Positions 13,222-23,312 of a stretch of 64,000 bases of DNA are shown in pieces. Each line of letters begins with the position of its first letter. Within the stretch, counting starts at the first letter, position 1. The notes under the pieces are model-generated. The model made no database searches and was not told the DNA's origin. It saw nothing but the letters and a program-made list of their open reading frames with translations. Source of the DNA: Mercenaria mercenaria (Eukaryota > Mollusca > Bivalvia > Venerida > Veneridae); the NCBI RefSeq assembly GCF_021730395.1, contig NC_069376.1, forward strand, positions 14,169,001 through 14,233,000, given 5' to 3'. The position numbers were made by a program, and so were the translations under genes.

Positions 13222-13483
13222 CTAAAGGACATTTAAATATGAATGTGTCTCAACATACACAATTAATTCATATATTTAATAAAATTAGAGATATTTGATG
13301 AAAATGTTCCACATTGAAGTGAATGTCTAAATATAGAATATTTTTGAAAGATACTCACTGTTTAACTTTAATATAGATTTTTTTAATCGATTTAATTTAA
13401 AAAAAAATGAATTACTTACATTGCACCACCCCATAAAACATCAAACATAATACCAAACTCAGATTATTCCAAAACTTCACCAT
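5243..13483 (-). CDS. Single-pass membrane receptor: Thr-rich stalk, tyrosine-rich cytoplasmic tail (5 exons, 284 aa)
   Basis: Assembled join, minus strand: 13483-13420, 11385-11272, 10871-10761, 8636-8537, 5708-5243 (855 nt including stop). All introns have GT/AG borders and phases match at every junction (1,1,1,2). Residues 1-21 are a signal peptide (MVKFWNNLSLVLCLMFYGVV). Residues 23-96 form a Thr/Pro/Ser-rich, Cys-free stalk likely to be O-glycosylated. A membrane span follows at about 105-127, with an unusual Asp inside it (VVLIDVTAIV). The tail, 131-284, holds 12 tyrosines, several as Y-x-x-V/I (LYDVV, GYSKV, GYSNV, MYDTI, YDHML), which could bind SH2 domains when phosphorylated. No family name is recognised. 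The start has a good context (A at -3, G at +4). Type I cell-surface signalling is inferred, and extra or alternative exons are possible. It shares its architecture with the gene at 22290-34358. Confidence 0.85.
6371..6568. mobile_element. MITE in intron 4, about 198 bp, TA at ends
   Basis: Imperfect inverted repeat: tagacctttccaacgtaaac at the left pairs with gtttactttagaaaggtcta at the right, and inner arms share tactgaatccgtaaa. Arms are about 55 bp. The terminal TA fits a Tc1/mariner-type target. Confidence 0.75.
8080..8360. repeat. Dispersed repeat with TGACCT words, two diverged subunits
   Basis: Two roughly 160-bp subunits share the series 'gttatg(g)ag(t/c)ggaa... acttgacc ... ttgacct'. 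They carry several TGACCT half-sites of the nuclear-receptor type. It lies in the receptor's intron 4, next to exon 4. It looks like a fragment of a mobile repeat. Confidence 0.5.
8537..8636 (-). CDS. Exon 4: transmembrane segment
   Basis: 100-nt exon, acceptor tttcaag, donor GTGAGA. It codes LANSGSTAIYILVSVIS then VVLIDVTAIVIVCRW, a single hydrophobic span with an embedded Asp, followed by basic residues at the cytoplasmic edge. It ends in phase 2, matching exon 5. The Asp-Val codons fall in a perfect TGACGTCA word (8565-8572). Confidence 0.88.
8852..9010. repeat. Possible dispersed repeat in intron 3
   Basis: Starts with a short (actgaa)n run followed by gctttatttgattaaacgcc. The style resembles the end of a retroposed repeat. 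Limits and family are not determined. Confidence 0.3.
10761..10871 (-). CDS. Exon 3: Thr-rich stalk, second copy
   Basis: 111-nt phase-1 exon between acceptor ttacag and donor GTAAGA. It codes TTLPETTVTPSSTPTTVTIM and then a stretch ending FTDQTTGDQ. It is clearly related to exon 2 in length, phase and motif order (PET..T, TVTI, F-T-x-x-T), so the two arose by exon duplication. Confidence 0.82.
11272..11385 (-). CDS. Exon 2: Thr-rich stalk, first copy
   Basis: 114-nt phase-1 exon, acceptor tttattacag, donor GTGAGA. It codes KTQPETITTPRTTTTTTAST followed by a TVTIKEFTEPT stretch. Rich in potential O-glycosylation sites; no Cys. Homologous to exon 3, 400 bp away. Confidence 0.82.
11786..12100. 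repeat. Hairpin repeat family H2, copy in intron 1
   Basis: Shares its flank (gcgcgctggaaaagaaacc; gtcgtcaaggatgtacttta; atatctcattta) with copies at 53.8, 60.5, 60.9 and 63.3 kb. Its core is a long imperfect inverted repeat (gatttgctcttgaataaaat against attttattcagtaacaaatc) with the GC-rich turn gggctacgccc. No coding capacity; origin unknown, probably a non-autonomous DNA element. Confidence 0.8.
13165..13214. repeat. (GA)n microsatellite
   Basis: Run of GA/CAGA units, mostly pure from about 13190, in intron 1 some 205 bp from exon 1. Confidence 0.95.
13420..13483 (-). CDS. Exon 1: start codon and signal peptide
   Basis: ATG at 13483-13481 in good context, 21 residues MVKFWNNLSLVLCLMFYGVVQ, then a consensus donor GTAAGT. 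It ends in phase 1 like the signal exons of the two other secretory genes in this window. Confidence 0.85.
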
Positions 13484-13776
13484 GATTTCTATTGTTTGAA
13501 TAATTTTCGATATGCAAGTGAAAAAAAAACACAGTCATATTTCCTTCGATTTGTAATCAATGAAAAACTGTATTTCCTAAGTAACTGTTAATGACAAAAT
13601 AAGGCAAACTTAAATTGAGTGTTATTTTTTCCGGTCTTGTATGTTTTAGTTTTATAATTTGGAAAACTCTCGTGCACTAATTTCATGAAACTGAGTTGAC
13701 CATATATGCTATACTGCGTTTTAAGAAATGATGTTACTGTAGATTTTATTAAGTGGTTGGATCCTTCCATTAAGCA
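13484..13776 (-). promoter_or_regulatory. 5' flank of the Thr-rich receptor gene
   Basis: The 293 bp between the start codon and the 55-bp minisatellite must hold the 5' untranslated region and core promoter if the first coding exon is also the first exon. I see no clear TATA box. Location is the only evidence. Confidence 0.3.
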
Positions 13777-14766
13777 GAGTATTCATCAGTGGCACTCGTA
13801 AGGCTTGGTCTCCGGCTCAGTGGTGCTTTCTGAGTATTCATCAGTGGCACTCGTAAGGCTTGGTCTCCGGCTCAGTGTTGCATTCAGAGTATTCATCAGT
13901 GGCACTCGTAAGGCTTGGTCTCCGGCTCAGTGGTGCTTTCAGAGTATTCATCAGTGGCACTCGTAAGGCTTGGTCTCCGGCTCAGTGTTGCTTTCAGAGT
14001 ATTCATCAGTGGCACTCGTAAGGCTTGGTCTCCGGCTCAGTGTTGCTTTCAGAGTATTCATCAGTGGCACTCGTAAGGCTTGGTCTCCGGCTCAGTGTTG
14101 CTTTCAGAGTATTCATCAGTGGCACTCGTAAGGCTTGGTCTCCGGCTCAGTGTTGCTTTCAGAGTATTCATCAGTGGCACTCGTAAGGCTTGGTCTCCGG
14201 CTCAGTGTTGCTTTCTGAGTATTCATCAGTGGCACTCGTAAGGCTTGGTCTCCGGCTCAGTGTTGCTTTCAGAGTATTCATCAGTGGCACTCGTAAGGCT
14301 TGGTCTCCGGCTCAGTGTTGCATTCAGAGTATTCATCAGTGGCACTCGTAAGGCTTGGTCTCCGGCTCAGTGTTGCTTTCAGAGTATTCATCAGTGGCAC
14401 TCGTAAGGCTTGGTCTCCGGCTCAGTGTTGCTTTCAGAGTATTCATCAGTGACACTCGTAAGGCTTGGTCTCCGGCTCAGTGTTGCATTCAGAGTATTCA
14501 TCAGTGGCACTCGTAAGGCTTGGTCTCCGGCTCAGTGTTGCTTTCAGAGTATTCATCAGTGGCACTCGTAAGGCTTGGTCTCCGGCTCAGTGTTGCTTTC
14601 AGAGTATTCCTCAGTGGCACTCGTAAGGCTTGGTCTCCGGCTCAGTGTTGCTTTCAGAGTATTCCTCAGTGGCACTCGTAAGGCTTGGTCTCCGGCTCAG
14701 TGTTGCTTTCAGAGTATTCATCAGTGGCACTCGTAAGGCTTGGTCTCTGGCTCAGTGTTGCTTTCA
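13777..14766. repeat. 55-bp minisatellite, 18 copies, upstream of receptor gene
   Basis: Exactly 18 units of 55 bp. Unit: gagtattcatcagtggcact followed by cgtaaggcttggtctccggc and tcagtgttgctttca. Copies are almost identical; differences are single bases such as gct/gca before ttc, atca/ctca and one gac for ggc. The GC content is higher than the surroundings. Open frames inside it are by-products of periodicity (55 is not a multiple of 3). Confidence 0.97.
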
Positions 14767-15164
14767 AGATAATGGAGTCCATTCAATTCAAATGTTAAGT
14801 AGTTGCGTCTTTTTTCCGTCAGTCGATTCTAGAGGGCGTGCTACATTTGTCTCGTGTCATGATAAATCTGTGTTGATACTTTTTCATTTGGCCTCTGTAC
14901 TGTAACTCGAATAATTCAGAAAGTATGACTTAGACTTACACGGAAATTAATTTCACATGAATATCACCAAAAGTTCAATGATTAAAACAATTCGTCATAC
15001 ATAAGTAATAGTATAACATATTATCGCTTTGATGAATTCGACATTCGTCTGAATCAACAAATACCATGACGTAGATACTTGCTCATAAAGGAAAAAAAAT
15101 CTGTTTATTTACGTTTTCTAAAGCTGGTGTTGAATCACACTTGTATATTGTATGTATACATGTT

Positions 15165-15434
15165 TTATTATTATTGTTATTATTATTGTTGTTGTTATTA
15201 TTATTATTGTTGTTGTTATTATTATTGTTGTTGTTACTATTACTACTATTGTTGTTGTTATTAGTATTATTGTTGTTGTTGTTGTTATAATTGTTGCAAT
15301 TGTTGTTATTGTTGTTGTTGTTATTATTATTGTTGTTGTTATTATTATTATTGTTACAATTGTTGTTGTTGTTATTATTACTGTACCAGATTGATAATAA
15401 TAATAATAATTATTATTATTATTATTATTACTGT
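15165..15434. repeat. (TTA/TTG)n trinucleotide microsatellite
   Basis: About 220 bp of alternating att and gtt triplets, then a short (aat)n/(att)n dyad bracketed by two copies of actgtaccagatt. Long Leu/Val/Ile/Tyr frames here are low-complexity artefacts. Confidence 0.95.
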
Positions 15435-15520
15435 ACCAGATTTATATGGCGCCCTTTTCAAGATAAACACGTTCAAAGGCGCCAGATTCATCCTCTACTA
15501 GTACAGACACAGAGCAAACA
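15435..15520. repeat. Microsatellite-linked dispersed repeat fragment
   Basis: Follows the triplet run with accagatttatatggcgccc and ttttcaagataaacacgttc. The same arrangement (ATT run, then a related 'tttatatagcactcttttca' block) is at 23281 onward, so both belong to one dispersed family that starts in a triplet run. Confidence 0.7.
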
Positions 15521-15594
15521 GGCCAGAGGGAAATAGTGAGACAAAGCCCTCAGAACAGAGAAAGAGATTGAGAGAGAGACAGAGAAACCGACTG
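15521..15594. repeat. 74-bp block duplicated at 16281-16354
   Basis: Begins ggccagagggaaatagtgag and includes a GA-rich tract. The identical 74 bases recur 760 bp downstream, in the same orientation. The sequences beyond differ, so this is a short segmental duplication or a repeat fragment. Confidence 0.9.
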
Positions 15595-15602
15595 GGGTAA
15601 AT

Positions 15603-16002
15603 TTATTATTCTAACATGGCTCGATTTGATTTCCAGTTAAACAAAGAAGAAAATCAAGCTCTATATATTCTGCGATAAACAACGGTTGACGCGCGAGAGC
15701 ATTATGACGTCAATTATGACGTCAATTATGACGTCAAATTGCCACATGACGTCCGATACATTACTCCTCGCGTAAATGAAGCCCAGCATAATATTTATTA
15801 AAATATATCAATGACCATGTCAGAATGAAAATAATCAAGGCCTTCTTGTGATTTATCGTCTTATTTACCACGGTTCATCGTTCAGATGCTTCAGTATTTA
15901 ACCACTCGGGCTAACGCCCTCGTGGTTCAATTCCTACGCATCTGAACTCTGAACCGTGGTAAATCAGACGATAAACCACTCGAAGGCCTTGATTATTTGT
16001 TA
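15603..16002. repeat. Hairpin repeat family H1, left copy, with three TGACGTCA sites
   Basis: About 400 bp, matching 18586-18985 in opposite orientation. It carries three perfect TGACGTCA words at 15705, 15717 and 15729 (12-bp spacing). It then has a large stem: gatttatcgtcttatttacc pairing with ggtaaatcagacgataaacc across the turn gggctaacgccc. No coding sequence. Confidence 0.85.
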
Positions 16003-16280
16003 ATTTAATTTCACGAGCAGACAATAACTAACATGTCCAAGTATCCTTCAATTTTCAAGTTACCTTGACGCGGACTTGATTTCTTCTCATTAACCGCTTG
16101 ATGGATCTCTATCAAACTTGGTCTAGCGAACATATGCTTACTTAGGTATCAGAACGTCCGAAAATAACAACGACCCAAAAGAAAAGCCACTTCGTATTTT
16201 CATTATCTGATACCAGACTTTGAAAAATGACAAAATTGTTGGAAAAGGAAGACTAAGCTGACGCCAAAACTGGACTGGTA

Positions 16281-16354
16281 GGCCAGAGGGAAATAGTGAG
16301 ACAAAGCCCTCAGAACAGAGAAAGAGATTGAGAGAGAGACAGAGAAACCGACTG
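16281..16354. repeat. Second copy of the 74-bp block
   Basis: Identical to 15521-15594. Flanks: tggactggta before, ttactgtactggactg after. Confidence 0.9.
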
Positions 16355-16439
16355 TTACTGTACTGGACTGTTATGTTGTCCACCAACAAAAGGAACAAAA
16401 TACAGTAAAGCTCAGTTCTGTTTTAGCTCGATTGTCCGC

Positions 16440-16565
16440 TGCTGTGAAAAAAACCAGTGCTGGTGTCCTATGAGGAGTCATGGTCTTGACCGCAGTGGGA
16501 CTCGAATCCACGACCCCTGGATTGAGCGACCGACACCTTATCCACTCACTAGGCCACCTCTCCCC
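16440..16565 (-). mobile_element. tRNA-derived SINE head
   Basis: On the minus strand: ggggagaggtggcctagtga, then a box-B-like ggattcgagtccc. The A-box-like tggcctagtgagtgg and the B-box spacing fit a tRNA-Ser-type polymerase III promoter. It does not fold as a full tRNA, and the sequence continues past the 3' end (actgcggtcaagaccatga), as SINEs do. Confidence 0.7.
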
Positions 16566-18585
16566 TAAATAAAGTTTGTACTGCTTTACACAGCATTTAT
16601 ACATGTAAGCGTCCGTTGTGTATCTGATACAGAGGTCCCATAGGCTCCACTGGCTTTAATAGGGTGTCGAAGTTTGCGATATACACTGAAAGGCCTACAA
16701 ACAATAATAGTCATACCCAAATCACCGCCAGTTGTAATTGTTGTTGTTGAACTCAGAGTCACCTTACTTCAATTCAGGTCATGTGGCGACTTTCTAGCTG
16801 TTTGGTGAAGGTACCACTTCGTGCATGATTTAAAGTACGGGCAGGCACATGACTGAAGCTTGCATCTTTATCTTAGCCTGCTAGATAGATTTTTCACATG
16901 CAGAAATTTACGCAAGAAGTAAGGATGCGGACCGGCAACATACAATACAAAAGATACAATACCGATTTTTATTCTGCTTTTTCATATTTACTTGTGAAAC
17001 ATATGCCGTTTTTTTACTGAATTTATATAGGTATGTGATAAGTATACTAATCTTGAAAATCTAACACGTTATTGTAACACTGAAATATATATATAGACCT
17101 TTTTACAGAGAGCTACTTCCTTAGCAACGGGAAACAATTTTCGCGCATGCGCACTCTACGTAGGGCAAAAAGACATGACTACACAATATAAATTACGTTA
17201 GATTTATATTGTGTTTTAAATTCTATTCGATCAATAATGAGTTTGTTTTACAGTAAATATCCACCGAAAGACAAAGGAAAATATATGTAGATCTTTGCAA
17301 TCCCACAGCTTTAACTAGTGCGCATTATCATTGATGATTTTGGATTATTCAGCACGTTTGATCTCGACAAATTTTGGTTAAGAAAAATGAAAAAATGATA
17401 TTTTCCATGAATTAATTAAGTAATAACAAGATTTTGTTTTATTTCCTAACGTGATCTCACATAACTTATCACGTGTCGCAATTAGCTTACATGATACTTG
17501 AAATATAATTAAAAGTCGAAGTTGAAAATAAAATGTTCAATTAAAATAGTTCAGCCTTTGGTTTTGTATCCAATTATTCTCAAATGGGGATCAATTCAAT
17601 CAGTTTTCAAAAATAATAATAATCACCTTAAAATTGTTATTTTATATTTCTATTGTTTCTTCTTATTTGAAAGATTTTTATTTGACATTATCAAAGTGGT
17701 TGGAATGGTGAATGCGGCGGTCAGATTTCATAGAGAGGGGGCGCGTAGCGGGGAGAGGTGTTATACACTTACATTCCTTATCTGTTCTATTATTTGCGGA
17801 ATTCAAGTTTATCTTAATTATTCTATTAAATCACGGATAATTACTTCTGTGCGATACATTTTTGATATGAAAATGATCCAGCATGTCAACATAAGAAATA
17901 AAAAATAGAGATATATAACAGGTATTTTCCTTCAGTGTGTAGTTATAATCCCTGATTTGATTAATATCTTAGATTTTTTTTTAACTACACTTCCATCGTT
18001 TTAAAAGGAAATGTCCATTAAAGTTCCAAAGTATATTCTCATAGATTTTAAAATACTAGATATCACGTGAAATGCTTTTTGATTCACAAAACAGCTCCGC
18101 CACGTGATATATCAATCCGAGTGCGTTTTTTAATGGCATTGATGACCGAAGGCATTAATGCATATCACATCAAAGCCATCTTATTTGCTTCAGTAACTTT
18201 TATGATCCGCTCTAATTAGGGGAGACTCCCGAAATTAAGTTACGGTCTTGATTACTCGGGTGACCTATGTATTATCATGTCATTTGCATAATAGTTACGC
18301 AATGATTTCCGGTATATCACTTAAAACAGCAACTTCAGTGACATGGAGCCGCGACCCCAAATAATGTAGATGTTATTCAAGGCGGAGAAATACCTATTTG
18401 AAGTTGTGGGAAAAATAGATATAATGAAAGAATATGATTTTTTTTAAATGTAAGGAACAAGTTTTATATTTGTATGATGAAAAGACTGGAAATGCTTGTT
18501 CTTTCCTGGCGAAAATAAGAATAAAACAGGCTTTTCAGGTAAGATATGTTTAATAAACATACATGTCTTTAATCAAAGTATACTT
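16566..18585. other. Intergenic between the two inverted H1 copies
   Basis: No gene recognised. Includes a cgcgcatgcgcac word at about 17143 and CACGTG words at about 18064 and 18100. There is an AT-rich stretch at 17400-17700 and the poorly bounded possible repeat at 18060-18320. A 128-codon plus frame at 17522-17908 is low complexity and unsupported. Confidence 0.4.
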
Positions 18586-18985
18586 AGCAAATAATCAAGG
18601 CTTTCGAGTTGTTTATCGTCTGATTTACCACGGTTCAGAGTTTAGATGCATAGGAATTGAACCACGAGGGCGTTAGCCCGAGTGGTTAAATACTGAAGCA
18701 TCTGAACGATGAACCGTGGTAAATTAGACGATAAATAACAAGAAAGCCTTGATTGTTTTCATTCTGACATGCTCATTATTATATTTTAATAGATATTATA
18801 CTGGACTTCCTTTACGCGAGGAGTAATGTATCGAACGTCATGCGGCAATATGACGTCAATTATGACGTCATAATGCTCTCTTACCGGTCCGCGCGTCAAC
18901 CGTTGTTTATCGCAGAATATATCGAGCTTGATTTTCTTCTTTGTTTAACTGGAAATCAAATCGAGCCATGTTAGAATGTATAATA
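18586..18985. repeat. Hairpin repeat family H1, right copy (inverted)
   Basis: Reverse-complement relative of 15603-16002. It keeps two TGACGTCA words (18851 and 18863) and the turn gggcgttagccc inside long arms ending ttatcgtctgatttaccacg and cgtggtaaattagacgataa. Together the copies are a 3.4-kb inverted pair. Confidence 0.85.
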
Positions 18986-20515
18986 AATTGCTTGACTGAA
19001 ATTATCTTTATAATGGCAAAACAATTCGTAATATAATGATAATTCTATGTAGGTTTTCTAATGGTTGAGAGTTCTTTTGCCACACGTAAAGAGCGCATGC
19101 GCGTTAAAATCAAAACATCCGCTGATTAGCATAGCAACCAATAACTTGTGTAAAAACATCTATAGCACTTTTCGCATAAATGGGGTTACAAAATGCAATA
19201 CATTACTTTTCAATACATTACTGTACATGGTTTTATATTATGATACAGAAAATATTAAATGTATTTAACTACTTATATCATCAAGATAATTTTCAACGCA
19301 ATGATATTATAATATACTTTCTTCAAACTTTACAACATTTACAGACTTTGTCAAAAAGTATAAACACAAACGGTATGCCCCTATCCTTTCTTTATATATT
19401 GAGATACCTGTTTTGCATGACGTCCTTCAAATATTCATTTTGGTCATACTTTAATTGGTCAAACATTATCTTCTTGCAAGTATTATAAAAAAAAGTTTCA
19501 AGAGTTTATTTCTAGAAACAACCAGAAGGTCTTAAGACCCATGAGCCAAAATTTACATGATGATATGGCGTAAATTTGGTACTACACGAAGTGTACAATG
19601 CAGTTACAGAGCCGTAAATATATATCCCATTTACGGAATAAGGCGATATCAAAAAATTATACCAAGGCAAGCACGGTCATTAATAAATAAATCAGCTTTA
19701 CAGGTAACGAGTAGTTTCCCTTAGACCGTAATATGAACTTAGGTGCTACCTAGAAGGCAGAGCTCCCTTGAAAAATCACCAGTGCCCCTTGAAAATTAAA
19801 GGAGTGCTGCTGGAATTATCTGGAATTATGGATCTGTTTGAGGAAGTTTATGTTCTTTTAGATCTATTAAAATTTTAAGAATTAATGATAATTCATGATT
19901 TTTGACTGAATGTCTTAGAATGCATTAAGATTAAATCTTGACAAGCGAATATGCTATATAGATCTACGAATTTAAGAAAGTTTTAAACCCAAAAGACTAG
20001 CCATCTAAAAGTTAATGATGAAAATTTTACCCAGAGAAAAACTCTTGTGTGCCGAAATTCTCGAAAACCCCTGTTTTATTTACTGAGCTGCTAAGTAAGC
20101 AGTCTATGACATTTTTTGGTTAATCTTTTAGCACTAAAGAATAGGGACGGTATAGTAGGAACCTTTTTTATGTTTACTGATAATTCATAATCAGTAGTTT
20201 TTTTCCTAGTGATAAACTCTGGTGAGCGATTTTTAAGCTTGTGGATGATATATATGTGAACGGGGAGAAGAGCATTATGTGCTTTTCACAGTTCAGTGCC
20301 TGTATATTTTGATCCCAAAACCTTTTTTTTTTTGTTTTTGTTTTTTGAAAAAAATGAAGGTTTTTCTACTGACTACTGTATAGACAGTATATTGGAACCA
20401 GACATCACTAACAAAACACTTGCTAAATTTCACATGAATGCCTTTAGTTTTTACAATACTTCCAAAACTAAAAAAAAAAAAAAAAGAAAAAAAAAAAGAA
20501 ATTAAAAAAAAAAAT
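18986..20515. other. Intergenic, with a possible repeat fragment at 19070-19130
   Basis: 19070-19130 (cacacgtaaagagcgcatgc and on) resembles the reverse complement of 60230-60290, so both are pieces of one repeat with a GCGCATGCGC core. The rest shows no exon. 20465-20515 is nearly pure A, beside the SINE head that follows. Confidence 0.45.
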
Positions 20516-20592
20516 GCTTCTTGTGAGGATCGAACTCCCGACCTTTGGTTTTCAATGCGAACTCGCTAACCACTGCACCAATGTGGAAGTAT
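20516..20592 (-). mobile_element. tRNA-derived SINE head
   Basis: Minus strand carries tggtgcagtggttagcgag (box A) and gtcgggagttcgatcctcac (box B), about right for a polymerase III promoter. An A/T homopolymer tract abuts it. It ends near a TGACGTCA word at 20592. Not a functional tRNA: no matching acceptor stem. Confidence 0.7.
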
Positions 20593-20978
20593 GACGTCAT
20601 CAACACAAATATAAGTTATATAATGAATTTCGGTTATGACAGCGTGATGAAAATCGTTTTGCATTGAAAATATTGTATCTTATCTATTTTGTCTTCGTAG
20701 AAAATGTATTTAGCACTAAATTCTTATTATCAGACGCTCATTTACATATTAATTCAACGTTCAAAGCAGTAAGCGAAACGCTTTAGTCAACCGTAAAGAG
20801 CAAGCGTCTACTGACGTCTTACTGATTAATTACTATGAGCATTGTGTACTGGAAGAAACCCGAACAACACCGATTCCAGAAACTTACCACGAATTTTCAA
20901 CTCGATAGTAAATTAGTAATTCTATACACAGTTTTATTCATTTTCTTTTTCACACGTCTAACTGTAATGCGACGCTGT

Positions 20979-20999
20979 CGGCGCCGCTTTGCGGCGCCG
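20979..20999. other. Perfect GC hairpin, 9-bp stem and 3-nt loop
   Basis: CGGCGCCGC-TTT-GCGGCGCCG, set in AT-rich DNA. It is reminiscent of the GC-rich turns in the H1/H2 repeats and the hairpins at 33.4 and 33.9 kb. Confidence 0.8.
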
Positions 21000-22289
21000 G
21001 TAGCTCTGCTATTATGAATCATATCTCTGTTTTCACTTGCCATTACTACTAAAATCATTCATTTACATATATCACGTGCATACTTAATTTTTGCATTTTG
21101 TATAGACTATTAACATACTAGATATCACAAATCACTAGCGAATCAAAGTGATACCATTATTATACCAAGGGAGGGAATGAGCAGATCAAGACTTGAATTA
21201 CCGTTCCTTTGTATAACATAATATTCACTTTCATTGCCGTTATGATTCATTTACATGTACATCTTATAGCATTTTTATACATCTATCTAATTACCGATTT
21301 AATTTTGAAATGGTTTCATACAAGAACAAAGCGAATTTTGCAGATTAGAATATTATAAACATCACTTCAATCAATAAGTTCATCCACTGTTGTCTTCCTT
21401 GGATAGCTCATGGTTGACCAATGGTTCATCATAACATTTAAGAATATTTGCTAATTTAATATACTAAAACATTTACAAGAAGAATGTGTCAGTGTCCACT
21501 GTAATGTCTATCTTGTCCGAAAAAAGGAAAGTTCACAAGGTTGACAAGTGGATTGCGATCACAAGGTTGTTGTATAGAAGTTTCAACTACGAATATACGG
21601 AAACCTGTATGGGTCATTAAAACTAAAACCTAAGTTACAAATAGATCGGCATGTAATCGAGCTTTAGTATTATGTATGCATAGTTTGCTGTGTAACATAT
21701 ATAATTTCATGATATTGCGTAACTTGTTATGACGTAGATTATACTGGTATAAGTATGGCACTACGGGTAATTTACATATTTAACATTACATTTACGGTAA
21801 TAGAAATGTTATGAAAACCGACCAATGACGTTTTTTTTACGTCCGGAGAATGCCAAATTACATAATGAGAGTAATTTTACGAAAATTGCCGAGTAGTTTT
21901 ACGAATATTGCCGAGTCTGAATACGGATCCATTACCTTATATCGTATCAAACAGGATAGCGTATGAGAACGATATATTTAACAGATAAATCAAACGCAGA
22001 ATGTCTAACCCTTACCCTGCTAAATTTCTATAACGAACTCGTTTATCTTTCAATTTGGAGGGTACAATTACTGTTAAAAGGGGAGCATACCAAAAATATA
22101 CTAAGTGAATAGCGAATCGTGCAGATCATGATCAAACTACATGGATGTGCAGACTGATCATGATCTACACTGGTTGCAAAGGGGAAATCAGTAGAGATTG
22201 TGTCACACATTTAATGTCAAACTATATAATCTATGTAAATAAAGGTCCGCCAAGTGAACTGGCTTCTAAATGTATGTTCTTTTTAAGTT
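21000..22289. other. 3' flank of the WSC-EGF gene and intergenic DNA
   Basis: No exon seen. 22140-22190 (gtgcagactgatcatgatct, actggttgcaaagg) is a fragment of the same MITE family as 26630-26838. 21880-21920 has a doubled 'attgccgagtagttttacga' style word that recurs near 62360. An ATTAAA word on the minus strand at about 22208-22213 could serve polyadenylation of the gene ending at 22290. Confidence 0.4.
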
Positions 22290-22848
22290 TTATCTGTTTA
22301 CTGTATTTAAGTGGGAGTAATCGTCTATGCCGGTATTCTTTGGATTTCGACCTCCTGCTTTTGCATGATTGTAAACTGAAGCATCAGAAATATCATTTGC
22401 CGATTTGTTGGCCACTTTCGGTTTAGAGGAAATCTGCAATATGTTATAAGTGTTTTCTACACCATCTGTAGATGATGTGGGCTTAATTTGATTTTTGTCG
22501 TTTAGCACGGTCGTATGTGAATACGTGTTCGATTCAGCTGAATTCAATATTGCTTGATTTATCTCTAGATGTGAGTAATTGGAACACGTGGCCAGGGCTG
22601 GAGACGATTGCACATTTGGAACATTATATTGGTTATCGGGTTTAATGCTGGCGGCACTAGGGTCATTTTTCGAACTTCTGTTAAAGCCTTCCAGTGGAAT
22701 TTCGGCGTAGGGAGATGAATACGATTCCGGAGTATAGATGATAGATGGTTGCTGGGAAGGATGTCTCTGGTATCCAACGTACTGATTGTCAACTCCACCA
22801 GCACTTCCTTTGTGAGATATATCTGTTGTAGTTTTGTTCCGTCTTCGC
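22290..22848 (-). CDS. Exon 6: cytoplasmic tail with ITIM-like motifs, stop codon
   Basis: Acceptor atcttttcag. The first base completes the Arg codon shared with exon 5, then RRRNKTTTDISHKG. The tail is hydrophilic and Asn/Ser-rich. Tyr motifs in order: QYVGY, IIYTP, SPYAEI, QYNVP, SNYSHLEI, TYSHTTV, TYNILQI, VYNHA and DYSHLNTV. It ends VNR-stop. Confidence 0.9.
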
Positions 22849-23280
22849 CTGAAAAGATATGTGATTAGCAATTATGGAAACCCACTTCAAGAAAAATTTG
22901 AACGTATCTGTTGAAAAATGAAAAAGTTGATCCATTTGCATAAGATTTGTACGGTGCCCCTAAAGTGACATGTTACACACTTTTTTTCCAGTTAGGTAAT
23001 GTGAGACTTTTATTTATTTCGTTTAAGCGAAATGATTTCGTTTAAACGAAATAAGTTATTTCGTTTAACGAAATAACCAGTTCATTTAAACGAAATCATT
23101 TCGTTTAAACGAAATAAAAAAAAGTCTCACATTACCTAACTTGAAAAAAGTGTGTAACATGTCACTTTAGGGGCACCGTAGATTTGCTGTAAGCAACTTC
23201 GCCATAACCTATTAGTATCAAATTGAGTAAATTACTGGAACAATTAACTGCCTATGTTTTATCGCTACACGATATAACAC

Positions 23281-23312
<32 letters not shown>

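Noticed and set aside
13777-14766. CRISPR-like look of regularly spaced identical words
   Set aside because: The whole 55-bp unit repeats with no variable spacers, in an animal genome; it is a minisatellite.
15079-15536. Long open frames of Tyr/Cys, Ile/Val and Leu runs
   Set aside because: They are three frames of one (TTA/TTG)n microsatellite and carry no domain.
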